NCBI RefSeq assembly: GCF_021728395.1
Contig: NZ_JAKKCM010000010.1
Span: forward strand, 62,001-126,000
Length of the DNA stretch: 64,000 nucleotides
Origin: Vibrio sp. J1-1
GTDB taxonomy: Bacteria; Pseudomonadota; Gammaproteobacteria; Enterobacterales; Vibrionaceae
Reading direction: 5' to 3'
Shown here: piece after piece, positions 39,358 through 48,541 of the stretch
Numbering within the stretch: position 1 is the stretch's first letter
How the letters are laid out: each line of letters opens with the position of its first letter
Made by a program: the position numbers and the translations under genes
Notes under the pieces: generated by a model
What the model saw: only the letters and a program-made list of their open reading frames with translations
Databases searched by the model: none
What the model was told of the DNA's origin: nothing

Positions 39358-41817
39358 ATGCGAGTATTGAAGTTTGGCGGTTCATCATTGGCTGATGCAG
39401 ATCGCTTTTTAAGAGCAGCAGATATCATTGCGAATAATGCTCAACAGGAAGAAGTCGCAGTCGTGCTTTCTGCACCGGGTAAAACAACTAATAAACTGGT
39501 TGCTGTGATTGAGGGTGCTTTACGAAATGGTGAAGCAGAATTACAAATTAACGAGTTAGAAGAATCGTTTAAAACGCTTTTCGCCGACATCCAAGCCGTG
39601 GTTCCTAACCTAGATGGGACTGGCTACGACAATCAAGTTAAAACCTCGCTCTCTCAATTACGTCAATTTGTTCATGGCATCAGCTTGTTGGGCATGTGTC
39701 CAAACAATGTGAATGCGCGCATCATCAGTAAAGGTGAGCGTGTTTCTATTCAACTGATGAAAGCGGTACTTGAAGCAAAAGGTCAAAAAGCCAGTTTAAT
39801 TGACCCGATTGAATACCTTTACGCTCAAGGCGACCACCTTGAGGCGATGGTTGATGTTGATATTTCCACACAAAACTTCCGCCAAAAGCCGCTTCCTCAA
39901 GGCCATGTCAACATCATGCCTGGTTTTACTGCCGGTAATGAGAAAGGAGAACTGGTCACTCTAGGTCGTAACGGTTCAGACTATTCTGCCGCTGTTTTAG
40001 CCGCGTGTCTTCGTGCCGATTGTTGTGAAATCTGGACGGACGTTGATGGTGTTTACAACTGCGACCCGCGTTTGGTCGAAGATGCGAGATTATTGAAATC
40101 GCTTAGCTACCAAGAAGCGATGGAACTGTCTTACTTCGGTGCATCTGTACTGCACCCTAAAACCATCGCTCCAATTGCTCAATTCCACATTCCATGCTTA
40201 ATCAAGAACAGTTTTAACCCGCAAGGTGCAGGCACGTTAATTGGCCAAGATACTGGTGAAGATAACCTGGCTATTAAGGGGATTACTACACTAAATGACC
40301 TGACCATGGTGAACGTCTCTGGCCCAGGTATGAAAGGGATGGTTGGCATGGCGAGCCGAGTATTTGGTGCTATGTCATCGGCTGGTGTTTCAATCGTACT
40401 GATCACTCAGTCATCATCAGAATACAGCATCAGCTTCTGTATTGAAGCTGAAGATAAAGCAAAAGCACAACAGACACTGGCAGAAGCGTTTGAGCTGGAA
40501 CTGAAAGATGGTCTGCTTGAACCAGTAGAGTTTATCGATGATGTAGCCATCGTGACACTGGTTGGTGATGGTATGCGCACGTCACGCGGCGTTGCTTCAC
40601 GTTTCTTCTCATCTCTTGCAGAAGTTAACGTGAATATTGTCGCAATCGCACAGGGTTCTTCAGAGCGCGCTATCTCGGCTGTTATTCCTGAAGATAAGAT
40701 CTCTGAAGCGATCAAAGCCTGTCACATGAACCTGTTCAATTCTAAACACTTCCTTGATGTTTTCGTTGTTGGTATCGGTGGTGTTGGTGGTGAGCTGGTG
40801 GATCAGATTGAACGCCAACAAGCCAAACTGGCAGAGAAAGGCATCATCATTCGCGTATGTGGTCTGGCAAACAGTAAGGGTCTGCTTCTGGATAGTGAAG
40901 GGCTGCCACTGGAACACTGGCGCGACCGCATGTCTTCAGCAACTGAAGAGTTCAGCTTAGCGCGCCTAATTGCACTTGTGCAACGTAACCACATCATCAA
41001 CCCTGTTTTGGTTGATTGTACTTCGAGTGAAGATATTGCGAATCAGTATGCTGATTTCCTAGCGGCGGGTTTCCACGTTGTTACACCAAACAAAAAAGCA
41101 AACACAGCAAGCATGGCGTATTACCATCAGCTTCGCGATGTAGCGCGTAACTCACGCCGTAAACTGATGTACGAGACAACGGTCGGTGCGGGGCTGCCAG
41201 TCATAGAAAACTTACAAAATCTTATTTCAGCAGGTGATGAGCTCGAGCGATTCAGCGGTATTCTGTCTGGTTCACTATCCTATATCTTCGGTAAGCTAGA
41301 CGAAGGCATGAGCTTGAGCGAAGCGACAAACATCGCGAAAGAAAACGGCTTCACTGAACCTGATCCCCGTGATGATCTATCTGGTATGGATGTGGCTCGT
41401 AAGCTTCTTATTCTGGCTCGTGAAGCGGGAATGTCCCTAGAGTTGGAAGACGTTGTGGTTGATCAAGCGCTACCGCCGGGCTTTGATGATTCAGGCAGTG
41501 TTGATGAGTTTATGACGAGACTACCTGAAGCCGATGCGTACTTTAAAGAGCTTGTCGCAAAAGCAGCTGAAGAAGGCAAAGTTTTACGATACGTTGGTGA
41601 AATCAATGATGGTAAGTGCAAAGTAAGCATTGCTAGCGTTGATGAAAATGATCCGATGCACAAAATTAAAGATGGTGAGAACGCACTGGCGTTTTACAGC
41701 CGTTACTACCAGCCAATCCCATTGGTGCTTCGTGGTTACGGTGCAGGTACGGAAGTTACCGCAGCTGGCGTATTTTCAGATGTGATGCGTACTTTAGGTT
41801 GGAAACTAGGGGTATAA
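39358..41817 (+). CDS. thrA: Bifunctional aspartokinase I / homoserine dehydrogenase I
   Basis: First and third steps of threonine synthesis from aspartate. The 819-aa protein has an N-terminal aspartokinase ([29 protein letters not shown]), two central ACT domains for threonine feedback (about residues 315-460), and a C-terminal homoserine dehydrogenase with [15 protein letters not shown] and the [11 protein letters not shown] segment. ATG 39358 is preceded by GGAGGAAGGG and matches E. coli MRVLKFGG. It is the first structural gene of thrABC, under control of the thrL attenuator. Confidence 0.97.
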   Translation: MRVLKFGGSSLADADRFLRAADIIANNAQQEEVAVVLSAPGKTTNKLVAVIEGALRNGEAELQINELEESFKTLFADIQAVVPNLDGTGYDNQVKTSLSQLRQFVHGISLLGMCPNNVNARIISKGERVSIQLMKAVLEAKGQKASLIDPIEYLYAQGDHLEAMVDVDISTQNFRQKPLPQGHVNIMPGFTAGNEKGELVTLGRNGSDYSAAVLAACLRADCCEIWTDVDGVYNCDPRLVEDARLLKSLSYQEAMELSYFGASVLHPKTIAPIAQFHIPCLIKNSFNPQGAGTLIGQDTGEDNLAIKGITTLNDLTMVNVSGPGMKGMVGMASRVFGAMSSAGVSIVLITQSSSEYSISFCIEAEDKAKAQQTLAEAFELELKDGLLEPVEFIDDVAIVTLVGDGMRTSRGVASRFFSSLAEVNVNIVAIAQGSSERAISAVIPEDKISEAIKACHMNLFNSKHFLDVFVVGIGGVGGELVDQIERQQAKLAEKGIIIRVCGLANSKGLLLDSEGLPLEHWRDRMSSATEEFSLARLIALVQRNHIINPVLVDCTSSEDIANQYADFLAAGFHVVTPNKKANTASMAYYHQLRDVARNSRRKLMYETTVGAGLPVIENLQNLISAGDELERFSGILSGSLSYIFGKLDEGMSLSEATNIAKENGFTEPDPRDDLSGMDVARKLLILAREAGMSLELEDVVVDQALPPGFDDSGSVDEFMTRLPEADAYFKELVAKAAEEGKVLRYVGEINDGKCKVSIASVDENDPMHKIKDGENALAFYSRYYQPIPLVLRGYGAGTEVTAAGVFSDVMRTLGWKLGV

Positions 41818-41822
41818 CAGTA

Positions 41823-42794
41823 ATGAGTTCAAGTGATATGGATGTAGTGGTTTATGCCCCAGCATCAATTGGTAATGTTAGCGTAGGTTTTGATGTTTTG
41901 GGAGCGGCTGTCTCTCCTATCGATGGCACCTTATTGGGTGACCGAGTACAAGTAAAAACAGGCTCTGAGCCGTTCAGCTTGAAAACCGCAGGTAATTTCG
42001 TCTCGAAGTTACCTACAGAACCAAAAGAAAACATCGTTTACGACTGTTGGGTTGTCTTCGCTCGCGAGCTGGACAGAAAAGGCGTAGAGCTGAAACCACT
42101 GGAAATGACACTCGAGAAGAACATGCCTATCGGTTCCGGTCTGGGATCTAGTGCCTGTTCTATTGTTGCCGCATTAGACGCTTTAAACCGTTTCCACGGA
42201 CAACCGCTCAATGAAACTGAGTTATTGGCGCTAATGGGCGAGATGGAAGGTAAAATTTCTGGTGGTATCCATTATGACAACGTCGCACCTTGTTACTTAG
42301 GTGGCGTGCAGTTGATGCTTGAAGAGCTGGGCATCATTAGCCAAGAAGTGCCATGTTTTGATGACTGGTACTGGGTAATGGCTTACCCAGGAATAAAAGT
42401 GTCCACTGCGGAAGCGCGAGAGATCCTACCATCTCAATACCGCCGACAAGATATCATAGCTCATGGTCGCCATCTTGCAGGCTTTATTCACGCGTGTCAT
42501 TCTGGTCAACCTGAACTTGCTGCGAAAATGATCAAAGACGTGATCGCAGAACCGTATCGTGAGAAACTGTTGCCAGGCTTTGCGAACGCTCGCCAATACG
42601 CAGCATCTGCAGGCGCGTTAGCAACCGGTATTTCGGGCAGTGGTCCAACACTGTTCAGTATTTGCAAAGAGAAAGATGTCGCTGAGCGAGTTGCTCGCTG
42701 GTTAGAACAAAACTACGTACAAAACGAAGAAGGATTCGTCCACGTTTGTCGTCTGGATAAACAAGGTTCGAAAGTAACAGGAAGTGAGCTATGA
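41823..42794 (+). CDS. thrB: Homoserine kinase
   Basis: GHMP kinase that phosphorylates homoserine for ThrC. It has the ATP-binding [10 protein letters not shown] motif, the N-terminal [18 protein letters not shown] and the C-terminal [15 protein letters not shown]. Two starts are possible. ATG 41823 (323 aa, AGGGG ten bases upstream) is listed. ATG 41838 (318 aa, [10 protein letters not shown]) gives the more usual length but has little ribosome binding site. thrA ends six bases upstream, and thrC overlaps the stop by four bases. Confidence 0.94.
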   Translation: MSSSDMDVVVYAPASIGNVSVGFDVLGAAVSPIDGTLLGDRVQVKTGSEPFSLKTAGNFVSKLPTEPKENIVYDCWVVFARELDRKGVELKPLEMTLEKNMPIGSGLGSSACSIVAALDALNRFHGQPLNETELLALMGEMEGKISGGIHYDNVAPCYLGGVQLMLEELGIISQEVPCFDDWYWVMAYPGIKVSTAEAREILPSQYRRQDIIAHGRHLAGFIHACHSGQPELAAKMIKDVIAEPYREKLLPGFANARQYAASAGALATGISGSGPTLFSICKEKDVAERVARWLEQNYVQNEEGFVHVCRLDKQGSKVTGSEL

Positions 42795-44071
42795 AGCTTT
42801 ACAATATAAAAGAAAATGATGAACAAGTTTCCTTTGGCCAAGCCGTTCGCCAAGGATTAGGTCGTAACCAAGGCCTGTTTTTCCCATCGGAATTACCAAA
42901 ATTTGATGACATTGATGCGCTGCTAGAAGAAGACTTTGTCTCGCGTAGTACAAAAATTCTTTCTGCATTGATTGGTGACGAGCTAACAGAAGACCAAGTG
43001 AATTCTATGGTTGATGCGGCTTTCCAATTTCCAGCGCCTATCAAACAAGTAAAAGATGGCGTTTATGCGTTAGAGCTTTTCCATGGTCCGACACTGGCGT
43101 TTAAAGACTTCGGTGGTCGTTTTATGGCGCAATCACTGGCTGCGGTATCTACTGGCGGTAAGATCACGATTCTTACAGCAACATCCGGTGATACAGGTGC
43201 TGCGGTTGCACATGCTTTCTACGGCATGGAAGACATCAACGTTGTGATTCTTTACCCTAAAGGCAAAATCAGCCCGCTACAAGAAAAGCTGTTCTGTACG
43301 CTAGGTAAGAACATCCATACAGTAGCAATTAACGGTGACTTCGATGCTTGTCAGGCACTTGTGAAGCAAGCGTTTGATGATTCTGCTTTGCGTGAAGAAA
43401 TCGGTCTGAACTCAGCAAACTCAATCAACATCAGCCGTTTGATGGCGCAAATCTGTTACTACTTTGAAGCTGCGGCGCAAATGAGTAAACAAGAGCGTGA
43501 AAATCTGGTTATCTCTGTACCAAGCGGTAACTTTGGTAACCTAACGGCTGGCTTGTTAGCAAAAGCACTTGGTCTGCCAATCAAACGCTTTATTGCTGCA
43601 ACGAACGCGAACGATACGGTACCTCGCTACCTAGAAACAGGACAGTGGGATCCAAAACCAACGGTTGCAACGACATCTAACGCGATGGACGTAAGCCAAC
43701 CAAACAACTGGCCACGTATCGAAGAGCTTTGCCGCGTAAAAGAGTGGGGCTTGGAAACGCTGGGTAAAGGTGCAGTTTCTGACGAGCAAAGTGCCGAGTC
43801 AGTAAAAGAGCTGAACTCACTGGGTTACCTATGCGAGCCGCATGGTGCAATCGCGTATCGCTTACTGGACGAGCAACTTCAAGCCGGTGAGACTGGTTTG
43901 TTCCTATGTACTGCTCACCCTGCGAAGTTCAAAGAAGTGGTGGATGATATCTTAGGATCTGATATCGACCTACCAGCACCACTGGCTAAGCATGCTGTGA
44001 TGGATCTATTGTCTGAAGATTTAGATGCGGATTTTGATGCACTAAAAACAGTACTGCGTCGCGTGCAATAA
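42791..44071 (+). CDS. thrC: Threonine synthase
   Basis: PLP-dependent conversion of O-phosphohomoserine to threonine. The 426-aa protein has the PLP-lysine motif [13 protein letters not shown] near residue 105, phosphate-binding ATSGDTGAA and [13 protein letters not shown]. It starts in the ATGA overlap with thrB, is translationally coupled, and closes the thrLABC operon at a good terminator. Confidence 0.97.
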   Translation: MKLYNIKENDEQVSFGQAVRQGLGRNQGLFFPSELPKFDDIDALLEEDFVSRSTKILSALIGDELTEDQVNSMVDAAFQFPAPIKQVKDGVYALELFHGPTLAFKDFGGRFMAQSLAAVSTGGKITILTATSGDTGAAVAHAFYGMEDINVVILYPKGKISPLQEKLFCTLGKNIHTVAINGDFDACQALVKQAFDDSALREEIGLNSANSINISRLMAQICYYFEAAAQMSKQERENLVISVPSGNFGNLTAGLLAKALGLPIKRFIAATNANDTVPRYLETGQWDPKPTVATTSNAMDVSQPNNWPRIEELCRVKEWGLETLGKGAVSDEQSAESVKELNSLGYLCEPHGAIAYRLLDEQLQAGETGLFLCTAHPAKFKEVVDDILGSDIDLPAPLAKHAVMDLLSEDLDADFDALKTVLRRVQ

Positions 44072-44092
44072 GCTAAATACAAGCTAAATGAG

Positions 44093-44122
44093 AAGGTGGA
44101 GCTTAGTCTCCACCTTTTTTAT
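44093..44122 (+). terminator. Intrinsic terminator after thrC
   Basis: AAGGTGGAG and CTCCACCTT form a 9-bp stem with a 6-base loop, followed by T. Confidence 0.88.
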
Positions 44123-44136
44123 TTTATAGAGGCAAT

Positions 44137-44160
44137 AAAAAACGACGCTCAATGAGCGCC
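44137..44160 (-). terminator. Intrinsic terminator after grcA
   Basis: On the minus strand GGCGCTC-ATT-GAGCGTC is a 7-bp stem with one G-U pair, followed by G and six T. Confidence 0.75.
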
Positions 44161-44190
44161 GCTTTCAAAACTTACTGGGGTGTGTCTCTA

Positions 44191-44568
44191 TTATAGAGAC
44201 TCAGTAAATGTACGTGCGATTACGTCACGTTGTTGTTCTGGAGTTAGCGAGTTAAAACGTACTGCGTAGCCAGAAACACGAATGGTTAGCTGAGGGTATT
44301 TCTCAGGGTTAGCGACAGCATCTTCTAGTGTTTCACGCTTAAGCACGTTCACGTTCAGGTGCTGACCACCTTCAATTTTTGGTGCTGTTTCAATTGCTAC
44401 TTCGCGGCTTTCGTATTCACCCAGATCGCTGATTGCAATCACTTGGTCTGCTTCGTAGCCAACTGATGCTGCAATACAACGAGCTTCATTTTTTTCACCA
44501 TCTAGTAGCCAGATAGAGTTTAGTAGTTCGTCATTTGCCGCTTTAGTAATTTGGATACCTTGGATCAT
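44191..44568 (-). CDS. grcA: Autonomous glycyl radical cofactor GrcA (YfiD)
   Basis: Small spare part that replaces the oxygen-damaged C-terminal radical domain of pyruvate formate-lyase. The 125-aa protein keeps the radical-bearing RVSGYAVRF (Gly100) and the near-invariant C-terminus [18 protein letters not shown] of the glycyl radical domain. AGGAGAC precedes the ATG. The promoter region has a FNR-type box, consistent with the strong anaerobic induction known for yfiD. Confidence 0.97.
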   Translation of the reverse strand: MIQGIQITKAANDELLNSIWLLDGEKNEARCIAASVGYEADQVIAISDLGEYESREVAIETAPKIEGGQHLNVNVLKRETLEDAVANPEKYPQLTIRVSGYAVRFNSLTPEQQRDVIARTFTESL

Positions 44569-44895
44569 TACTGTCTCCTAGTCCACTTACGTGGTGTTTA
44601 TTGGTGTTAGTTTTCAAACTTTTATTGAGCTGAGTATTATATAGCTAATAACCACTATTTTAATATTGATTTAAGTCAAAAAACAACCAAAAACATTATT
44701 TTTATTAAGGTTGTTTTGTTGAGATAAATCAATAAAGTGTTTAAAAACATACTAATTACAATATTTTTGATAATGTAAAAAATAGTTTAATGTCGATTAT
44801 GTTGTTAACTTACTACATATTATTGATTTGAATTTAACCTTTGGTGTGTAACTAGTTGTATTTAGGTATGCACACTGAAAGTCTGAAGTGATTAA
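44569..44895. other. Divergent grcA-nfo region (327 bases)
   Basis: Very AT-rich, without a gene. It contains the grcA promoter and FNR-type box (44629-44679). The nfo promoter is not obvious. GTGTGTAAC near 44845 is too weak to call. Confidence 0.55.
44629..44679 (-). promoter_or_regulatory. grcA promoter with FNR-type box
   Basis: TTGATTTAAGTCAA (44666-44679) matches the FNR consensus at nine of ten positions. On the minus strand a perfect TATAAT lies at 44641-44636, putting transcription start near 44629. The box centre is then about 43 bases upstream, close to the -41.5 of class II FNR-activated promoters. There is no good -35, as expected for an activator-dependent promoter. Confidence 0.75.
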
Positions 44896-45783
44896 ATGAC
44901 AAACATGAAAAACAAGTTTGGCAGCAAGTTGATAGGCGCTCATGTCTCAGCTGCCGGTGGTGTCGATCAGGCCCCTTTACGTGCGCGTGAGATTGGCGCG
45001 AATGCTTTTGCTTTATTTACCAAAAACCAGCGTCAGTGGGTGGCAAAACCACTTGAAGATAAAACCATCAGCGCATTTAAAGCCAACTGCAAAATGCTCG
45101 GGTTTAGCTCTGAAAGCATTTTGCCGCATGATTCGTATCTGATTAATTTAGGTGCGCCTGAAGAAGAGAAGCTCAATAAGTCACGAGCCGCATTTATTGA
45201 TGAAATGGAGCGTTGTAATCAGCTAGGCCTGACGCTTTTAAACTTTCATCCCGGAAGTCACCTTAAAAAAGTTTCCGAGCAATTGTGTTTAGCGACGATC
45301 GCTGAATCAATCAATCTCGCACATAAAGCGGTACCTGATGTGATTGCGGTTATTGAGAACACCGCTGGCCAAGGTACGAATCTCGGATGGAAGTTTGAGC
45401 ATCTCGCTGAAATCATCGAGCAAGTCGACGATAAAGAACGGGTAGGGGTGTGCATCGATACCTGTCATACCTTTACCGCAGGCTACGATTTAAGAACCAA
45501 AGAAGATTGCGAACGCACGTTTGCTGAGTTCGACCGTATCGTTGGTATGCACTATTTAAGGGCGATGCATTTAAATGATTCAAAAGTCGAGTTTGCTAGC
45601 CGGGTTGATCGTCATCATTCTCTAGGGAAAGGTGAAATCGGTTGGGACTGTTTTGAGTATATTGCCAGGGACGCTCGTTTTGATGGTATCCCTCTGATTT
45701 TAGAAACAATTGATCCCGATATTTGGCATCAAGAGATCGAAACACTTCGTGGCTATCATTTGGATGAATTCAACAAAAATTAA
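44896..45783 (+). CDS. nfo: Endonuclease IV
   Basis: Zinc-dependent AP endonuclease of base excision repair. The 295-aa protein is an AP endonuclease family 2 TIM barrel with [56 protein letters not shown] and a final ILETIDPD, which supply the metal-binding His, Glu and Asp residues. AAGTGA precedes the ATG. A second ATG three codons later is equally possible. Confidence 0.95.
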   Translation: MTNMKNKFGSKLIGAHVSAAGGVDQAPLRAREIGANAFALFTKNQRQWVAKPLEDKTISAFKANCKMLGFSSESILPHDSYLINLGAPEEEKLNKSRAAFIDEMERCNQLGLTLLNFHPGSHLKKVSEQLCLATIAESINLAHKAVPDVIAVIENTAGQGTNLGWKFEHLAEIIEQVDDKERVGVCIDTCHTFTAGYDLRTKEDCERTFAEFDRIVGMHYLRAMHLNDSKVEFASRVDRHHSLGKGEIGWDCFEYIARDARFDGIPLILETIDPDIWHQEIETLRGYHLDEFNKN

Positions 45784-45850
45784 TTCCGTTGTCATAGTTG
45801 GCACTTTTCTTTCTTAGTGGCCATTGGGGCCATACAAAGAGGATTGCATT

Positions 45851-45967
45851 ATGTCTCGACCAAACACTTTTACTCCATTTTCTCATACCAGACGTTCGGT
45901 GCGTTTACCTGCACCTAACCGTCACATTGCGGGTCAAGGCCACTTCCGAACGCCGCAGAAACACTAA
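45851..45967 (+). CDS. Conserved-looking 38-aa basic small protein
   Basis: ATG-initiated 38-codon gene with AGAGGA well spaced upstream. The product begins MSRPNTFTPFSHTRRSVRLP and continues with APNRHIAGQGHFRTPQKH. It is rich in Arg, His, Pro and Thr with almost no acidic residues, so it should be strongly basic and could bind nucleic acid or ribosomes. It has no membrane segment. It lies between nfo and ung. It is likely a real gene often missed because of its size. No function is assigned. Confidence 0.6.
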   Translation: MSRPNTFTPFSHTRRSVRLPAPNRHIAGQGHFRTPQKH

Positions 45968-46001
45968 ACTCTGATTACTGTTCTTAAGTCGGGGGAAGTT
46001 T

Positions 46002-46030
46002 TTGTTTGTTTGAGTGTTGCTGGTTAGAAT
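46002..46030 (+). promoter_or_regulatory. Candidate ung promoter
   Basis: TTGTTT (46002-46007) is separated by 17 bases from TAGAAT (46025-46030, five of six). It is about 30 bases before the ung start. Confidence 0.45.
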
Positions 46031-46059
46031 AGAGCAACACTTTCGGACAGGAACTTTCT

Positions 46060-46740
46060 ATGAATCAGTCACCGACATGGCACGATGTGATCGGCGAAGA
46101 AAAAAAACAAAGCTATTTTGTCGATACCTTAAACTTTGTTGAATCGGAACGTTCGGCGGGAAAAACGATTTATCCGCCAAGCAAAGATGTGTTTAATGCG
46201 TTTCGCTATACCGAGTTTAACGATGTTAAGGTGGTGATTTTAGGCCAAGATCCTTATCACGGTCCGAATCAGGCGCACGGGTTGTGTTTTTCGGTTTTGC
46301 CAGGCGTGAGAACTCCACCTTCATTGGTGAATATATACAAAGAGCTCGCTCAGGATATTGATGGCTTTGAAATCCCTCAACATGGATTTTTGCAAAGCTG
46401 GGCTGAGCAAGGTGTATTACTGCTTAATACCGTACTGACGGTTGAGCAGGGGAAAGCTCATTCACATTCGAAAACGGGCTGGGAAGCGTTCACGGATAAA
46501 GTCATTGAAGCGATAAACTTGCATCAACAGGGCGTTGTGTTCCTGTTGTGGGGAGCACACGCTCAGAAAAAGGGAAGATTTATTGATCGTTCCAAGCATC
46601 ACGTCCTTGCCGCTCCTCACCCTTCTCCGCTCTCTGCCCATCGAGGCTTTTTGGGGTGTAAACACTTCTCCCAAGCAAACCAACTACTTACATCACAAGG
46701 CAAAGAACCGATCAATTGGCATTTACCGCTGACGGTGTAA
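46060..46740 (+). CDS. ung: Uracil-DNA glycosylase
   Basis: Removes uracil from DNA in base excision repair. The 226-aa protein has the water-activating motif [17 protein letters not shown], the uracil-binding LLNTVLTVE, and the DNA-intercalation loop [16 protein letters not shown] precedes the ATG. It lies close to nfo, another base-excision gene, but transcription is probably independent. Confidence 0.97.
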   Translation: MNQSPTWHDVIGEEKKQSYFVDTLNFVESERSAGKTIYPPSKDVFNAFRYTEFNDVKVVILGQDPYHGPNQAHGLCFSVLPGVRTPPSLVNIYKELAQDIDGFEIPQHGFLQSWAEQGVLLLNTVLTVEQGKAHSHSKTGWEAFTDKVIEAINLHQQGVVFLLWGAHAQKKGRFIDRSKHHVLAAPHPSPLSAHRGFLGCKHFSQANQLLTSQGKEPINWHLPLTV

Positions 46741-46747
46741 ACTTAAT

Positions 46748-46782
46748 AACAGCGATTAAGGTCTTCTTATCGCTGTTTTTTT
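46748..46782 (+). terminator. Intrinsic terminator after ung
   Basis: AACAGCGAT (46748-46756) pairs with ATCGCTGTT (46769-46777), followed by a T run. Confidence 0.82.
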
Positions 46783-46851
46783 GAGCATGCTCAAGCTGGC
46801 AATGCATTTCTCATGTACACTTAATAAAAGAAGGTGTTAAGGAGAGACGCT

Positions 46852-47403
46852 ATGATGATCGAAAGAATTCGACGCGAACACGGCTACATGGTTCGCCTGT
46901 TGGCCATATTGCGCCACAAACTTAATGAAATAAAACAAGAACGTTCCATTAACTATGCGTTAGTGGGTGAGATTGTTGATTACCTCTCTACTCATTCAGA
47001 AAAAGTCCACCATCCAAAAGAGGATATCCTCTACCACCATTTTCTAGAACATTATGGTAAGCAACGAACCATGGAAAACCTAGAGCAGGAACATAAAGAT
47101 CTAGCCGAAAAAACCAAAGAATTCTCAACGGTGATCGAGATGATTCTGCAAGATGCTGTAGTGCCTCAAGATGTATTTGTCTCACATTTAGAAGATTTCA
47201 TTGATTCGCAAAAACGCCACCTCGAACTTGAAGAGCGGAAAATCCTGCCATTAATCGAAGAACTGTTTACGACCGAAGATTGGCAGTACGTAGAGAGTCT
47301 TTGGAGTGAAAATGAGGACGACCCTGTATTTGGCGACACCATAGCTGACCGCTATAAACAGTTGGCCGAGCGTGTTCGTCAAAGCGATATGGAGTTCATC
47401 TAA
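46852..47403 (+). CDS. Hemerythrin-like (HHE domain) protein
   Basis: Predicted cytoplasmic di-iron protein of 183 aa with a four-helix bundle. Candidate metal ligands are the His in REHGYMVRLL, the clustered HHPKEDILYHHF, the Glu/His in LEQEHKDL and the His/Glu in KRHLELEERKILP. Such proteins bind oxygen or nitric oxide or act in iron-sulfur repair, but it is shorter and lacks the N-terminal domain of YtfE. AAGGAG lies seven bases before ATG 46852. A start six codons upstream is less likely. Confidence 0.87.
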   Translation: MMIERIRREHGYMVRLLAILRHKLNEIKQERSINYALVGEIVDYLSTHSEKVHHPKEDILYHHFLEHYGKQRTMENLEQEHKDLAEKTKEFSTVIEMILQDAVVPQDVFVSHLEDFIDSQKRHLELEERKILPLIEELFTTEDWQYVESLWSENEDDPVFGDTIADRYKQLAERVRQSDMEFI

Positions 47404-47415
47404 AGTAAAGCTCGC

Positions 47416-47444
47416 CCGGGCAAATGAGAAATTTGCTCGGTTTT
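47416..47444 (+). terminator. Intrinsic terminator after the hemerythrin-like gene
   Basis: CCGGGCAAAT and ATTTGCTCGG form a 10-bp stem with one G-U pair and a 5-base loop, then TTTT. Confidence 0.75.
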
Positions 47445-47600
47445 GTACGCTGCATTTCTTATTTAATAAGAATTAAAGGCAAATAAAGTTTTGCCTGAAT
47501 ATGGGTTTAACGTACTGAAAATTCTCATTATGTGAGAACAAGGTCCAAGTGCGATATAAGTGCTCTTAGCCCCTTAATTATTCGCTCTATACTAAATAAC

Positions 47601-47625
47601 AAAAGGCACCCGTAAGGTGCCTTTT
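47601..47625 (-). terminator. Intrinsic terminator after the DUF3545 gene
   Basis: AAAAGGCACC and GGTGCCTTTT pair around CGTAA. The symmetric A/T flanks make it usable on both strands, and it lies just after the minus-strand gene. Confidence 0.75.
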
Positions 47626-47632
47626 GTTCGAA

Positions 47633-47818
47633 TTAGAGTTTAATGTCGTCTAGGTTGTAATCATTACAGACATCAAGTTCACGTAGCTCTTTTAATAAAT
47701 TGCGTCTGTCGTTCATCTCTTCTATTTCTCGCCATTTACGTTTCATTGGTTTGGCTCGAGATTTGGTTGTTGAGGTAGTATCCAGATTAAAAATGTCATC
47801 TAGTTGAAAGCCGTCCAT
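47633..47818 (-). CDS. DUF3545 family small protein
   Basis: A 61-aa protein with an acidic N-terminus (MDGFQLDDIFNLD), a basic central helix (KPMKRKWREIEEMNDRRNLLKEL) and an acidic tail (NDYNLDDIKL). The KRKWREIE core is typical of DUF3545, a small family of marine gamma-proteobacteria with unknown function. AAGGTGG precedes the ATG. It stands alone with its own terminator. Confidence 0.8.
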   Translation of the reverse strand: MDGFQLDDIFNLDTTSTTKSRAKPMKRKWREIEEMNDRRNLLKELRELDVCNDYNLDDIKL

Positions 47819-48541
47819 AAGCCACCTTACCTTGTTTATCTAAACTGTTGTAACCAGTCCTTGTGGAGATTTTTAATTACCACAATAATTGTGAGAATAG
47901 CTATGACATATTTCGAATTTGTGTCTGTATCATGACATTTTCGTGCAAAAACACTTCGATAATCACACTTTAGTTTGTCGCCTCTGCCTAAAAAATATCC
48001 AAACGAGCCTCTAAAAACAATTAAATGGAGAGATTTTCTGTGTTAATGAGAAGGCTTCAATTAGAGCATAAAGCCAAGGTTAAAGTTGCATAAAACCACT
48101 TTGGTGGAATAGTGGTCGATTAACGATTTTATTAAGGAGGTAATTTTCTGTTACACCTTATGAATACTAGCCTTAAACCGAAATCATAGGCCGAAACACT
48201 ATTGGTTATAAGTTAATTACTCTTGTTGTTTTTAAGTAACCAATATGTTGCCACTTGTGGGGCTTCTATCTTCTGATTATGTTATTTTTTGGTGATTTTA
48301 TAGTGAAATATAACAATAATGTGCAAGTTAATTCATATTGATTTTTATGTCTCCAGATTGCATTATCCGCCCGTCAATAAATACGCTGGTACGTAAAATG
48401 GATGCATGAAGCGACATTTACGATTCTAGATTGCCCTTAAAACAAACACTATTTAATTAGCTAAGCACACTTTGACACTTAGCAGGCAATCTGGTGGATG
48501 GCTTGGACGCATAGACCAGCGCAACTCACTTTGAGGTACAC
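47819..48541 (+). other. Long region before the AGCS symporter (723 bases)
   Basis: The longest gap in the window. I see no credible gene; a 22-codon ORF at 48025-48093 was rejected. The 3' part (48354-48521) contains several mutually compatible or competing inverted repeats that could fold as a structured 5' leader. It does not show the conserved core of the glycine riboswitch known to control AGCS genes in other vibrios. The DUF3545 promoter must also lie here. Confidence 0.5.
48354..48521 (+). promoter_or_regulatory. Possible structured leader of the AGCS symporter gene
   Basis: CCAGATTGC (48354-48362) is complementary to GCAATCTGG (48486-48494). AGATTGCC (48428-48435) is complementary to the overlapping GGCAATCT (48485-48492), so the two pairings compete. 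CGCTGGT (48385-48391) is complementary to ACCAGCG (48515-48521), which crosses the first pairing as in a pseudoknot. Function is inferred only from these pairings and position. Confidence 0.35.

Noticed and set aside
48025-48093. 22-codon ORF in the AGCS upstream gap
   Set aside because: Short, Lys/Arg-rich, no good ribosome binding site, and followed by no linked gene.
47819-48541. Glycine riboswitch before the AGCS symporter
   Set aside because: Known for AGCS genes in vibrios, so I looked for its conserved core and tandem aptamers and did not find them. The pairings seen do not fit that architecture.
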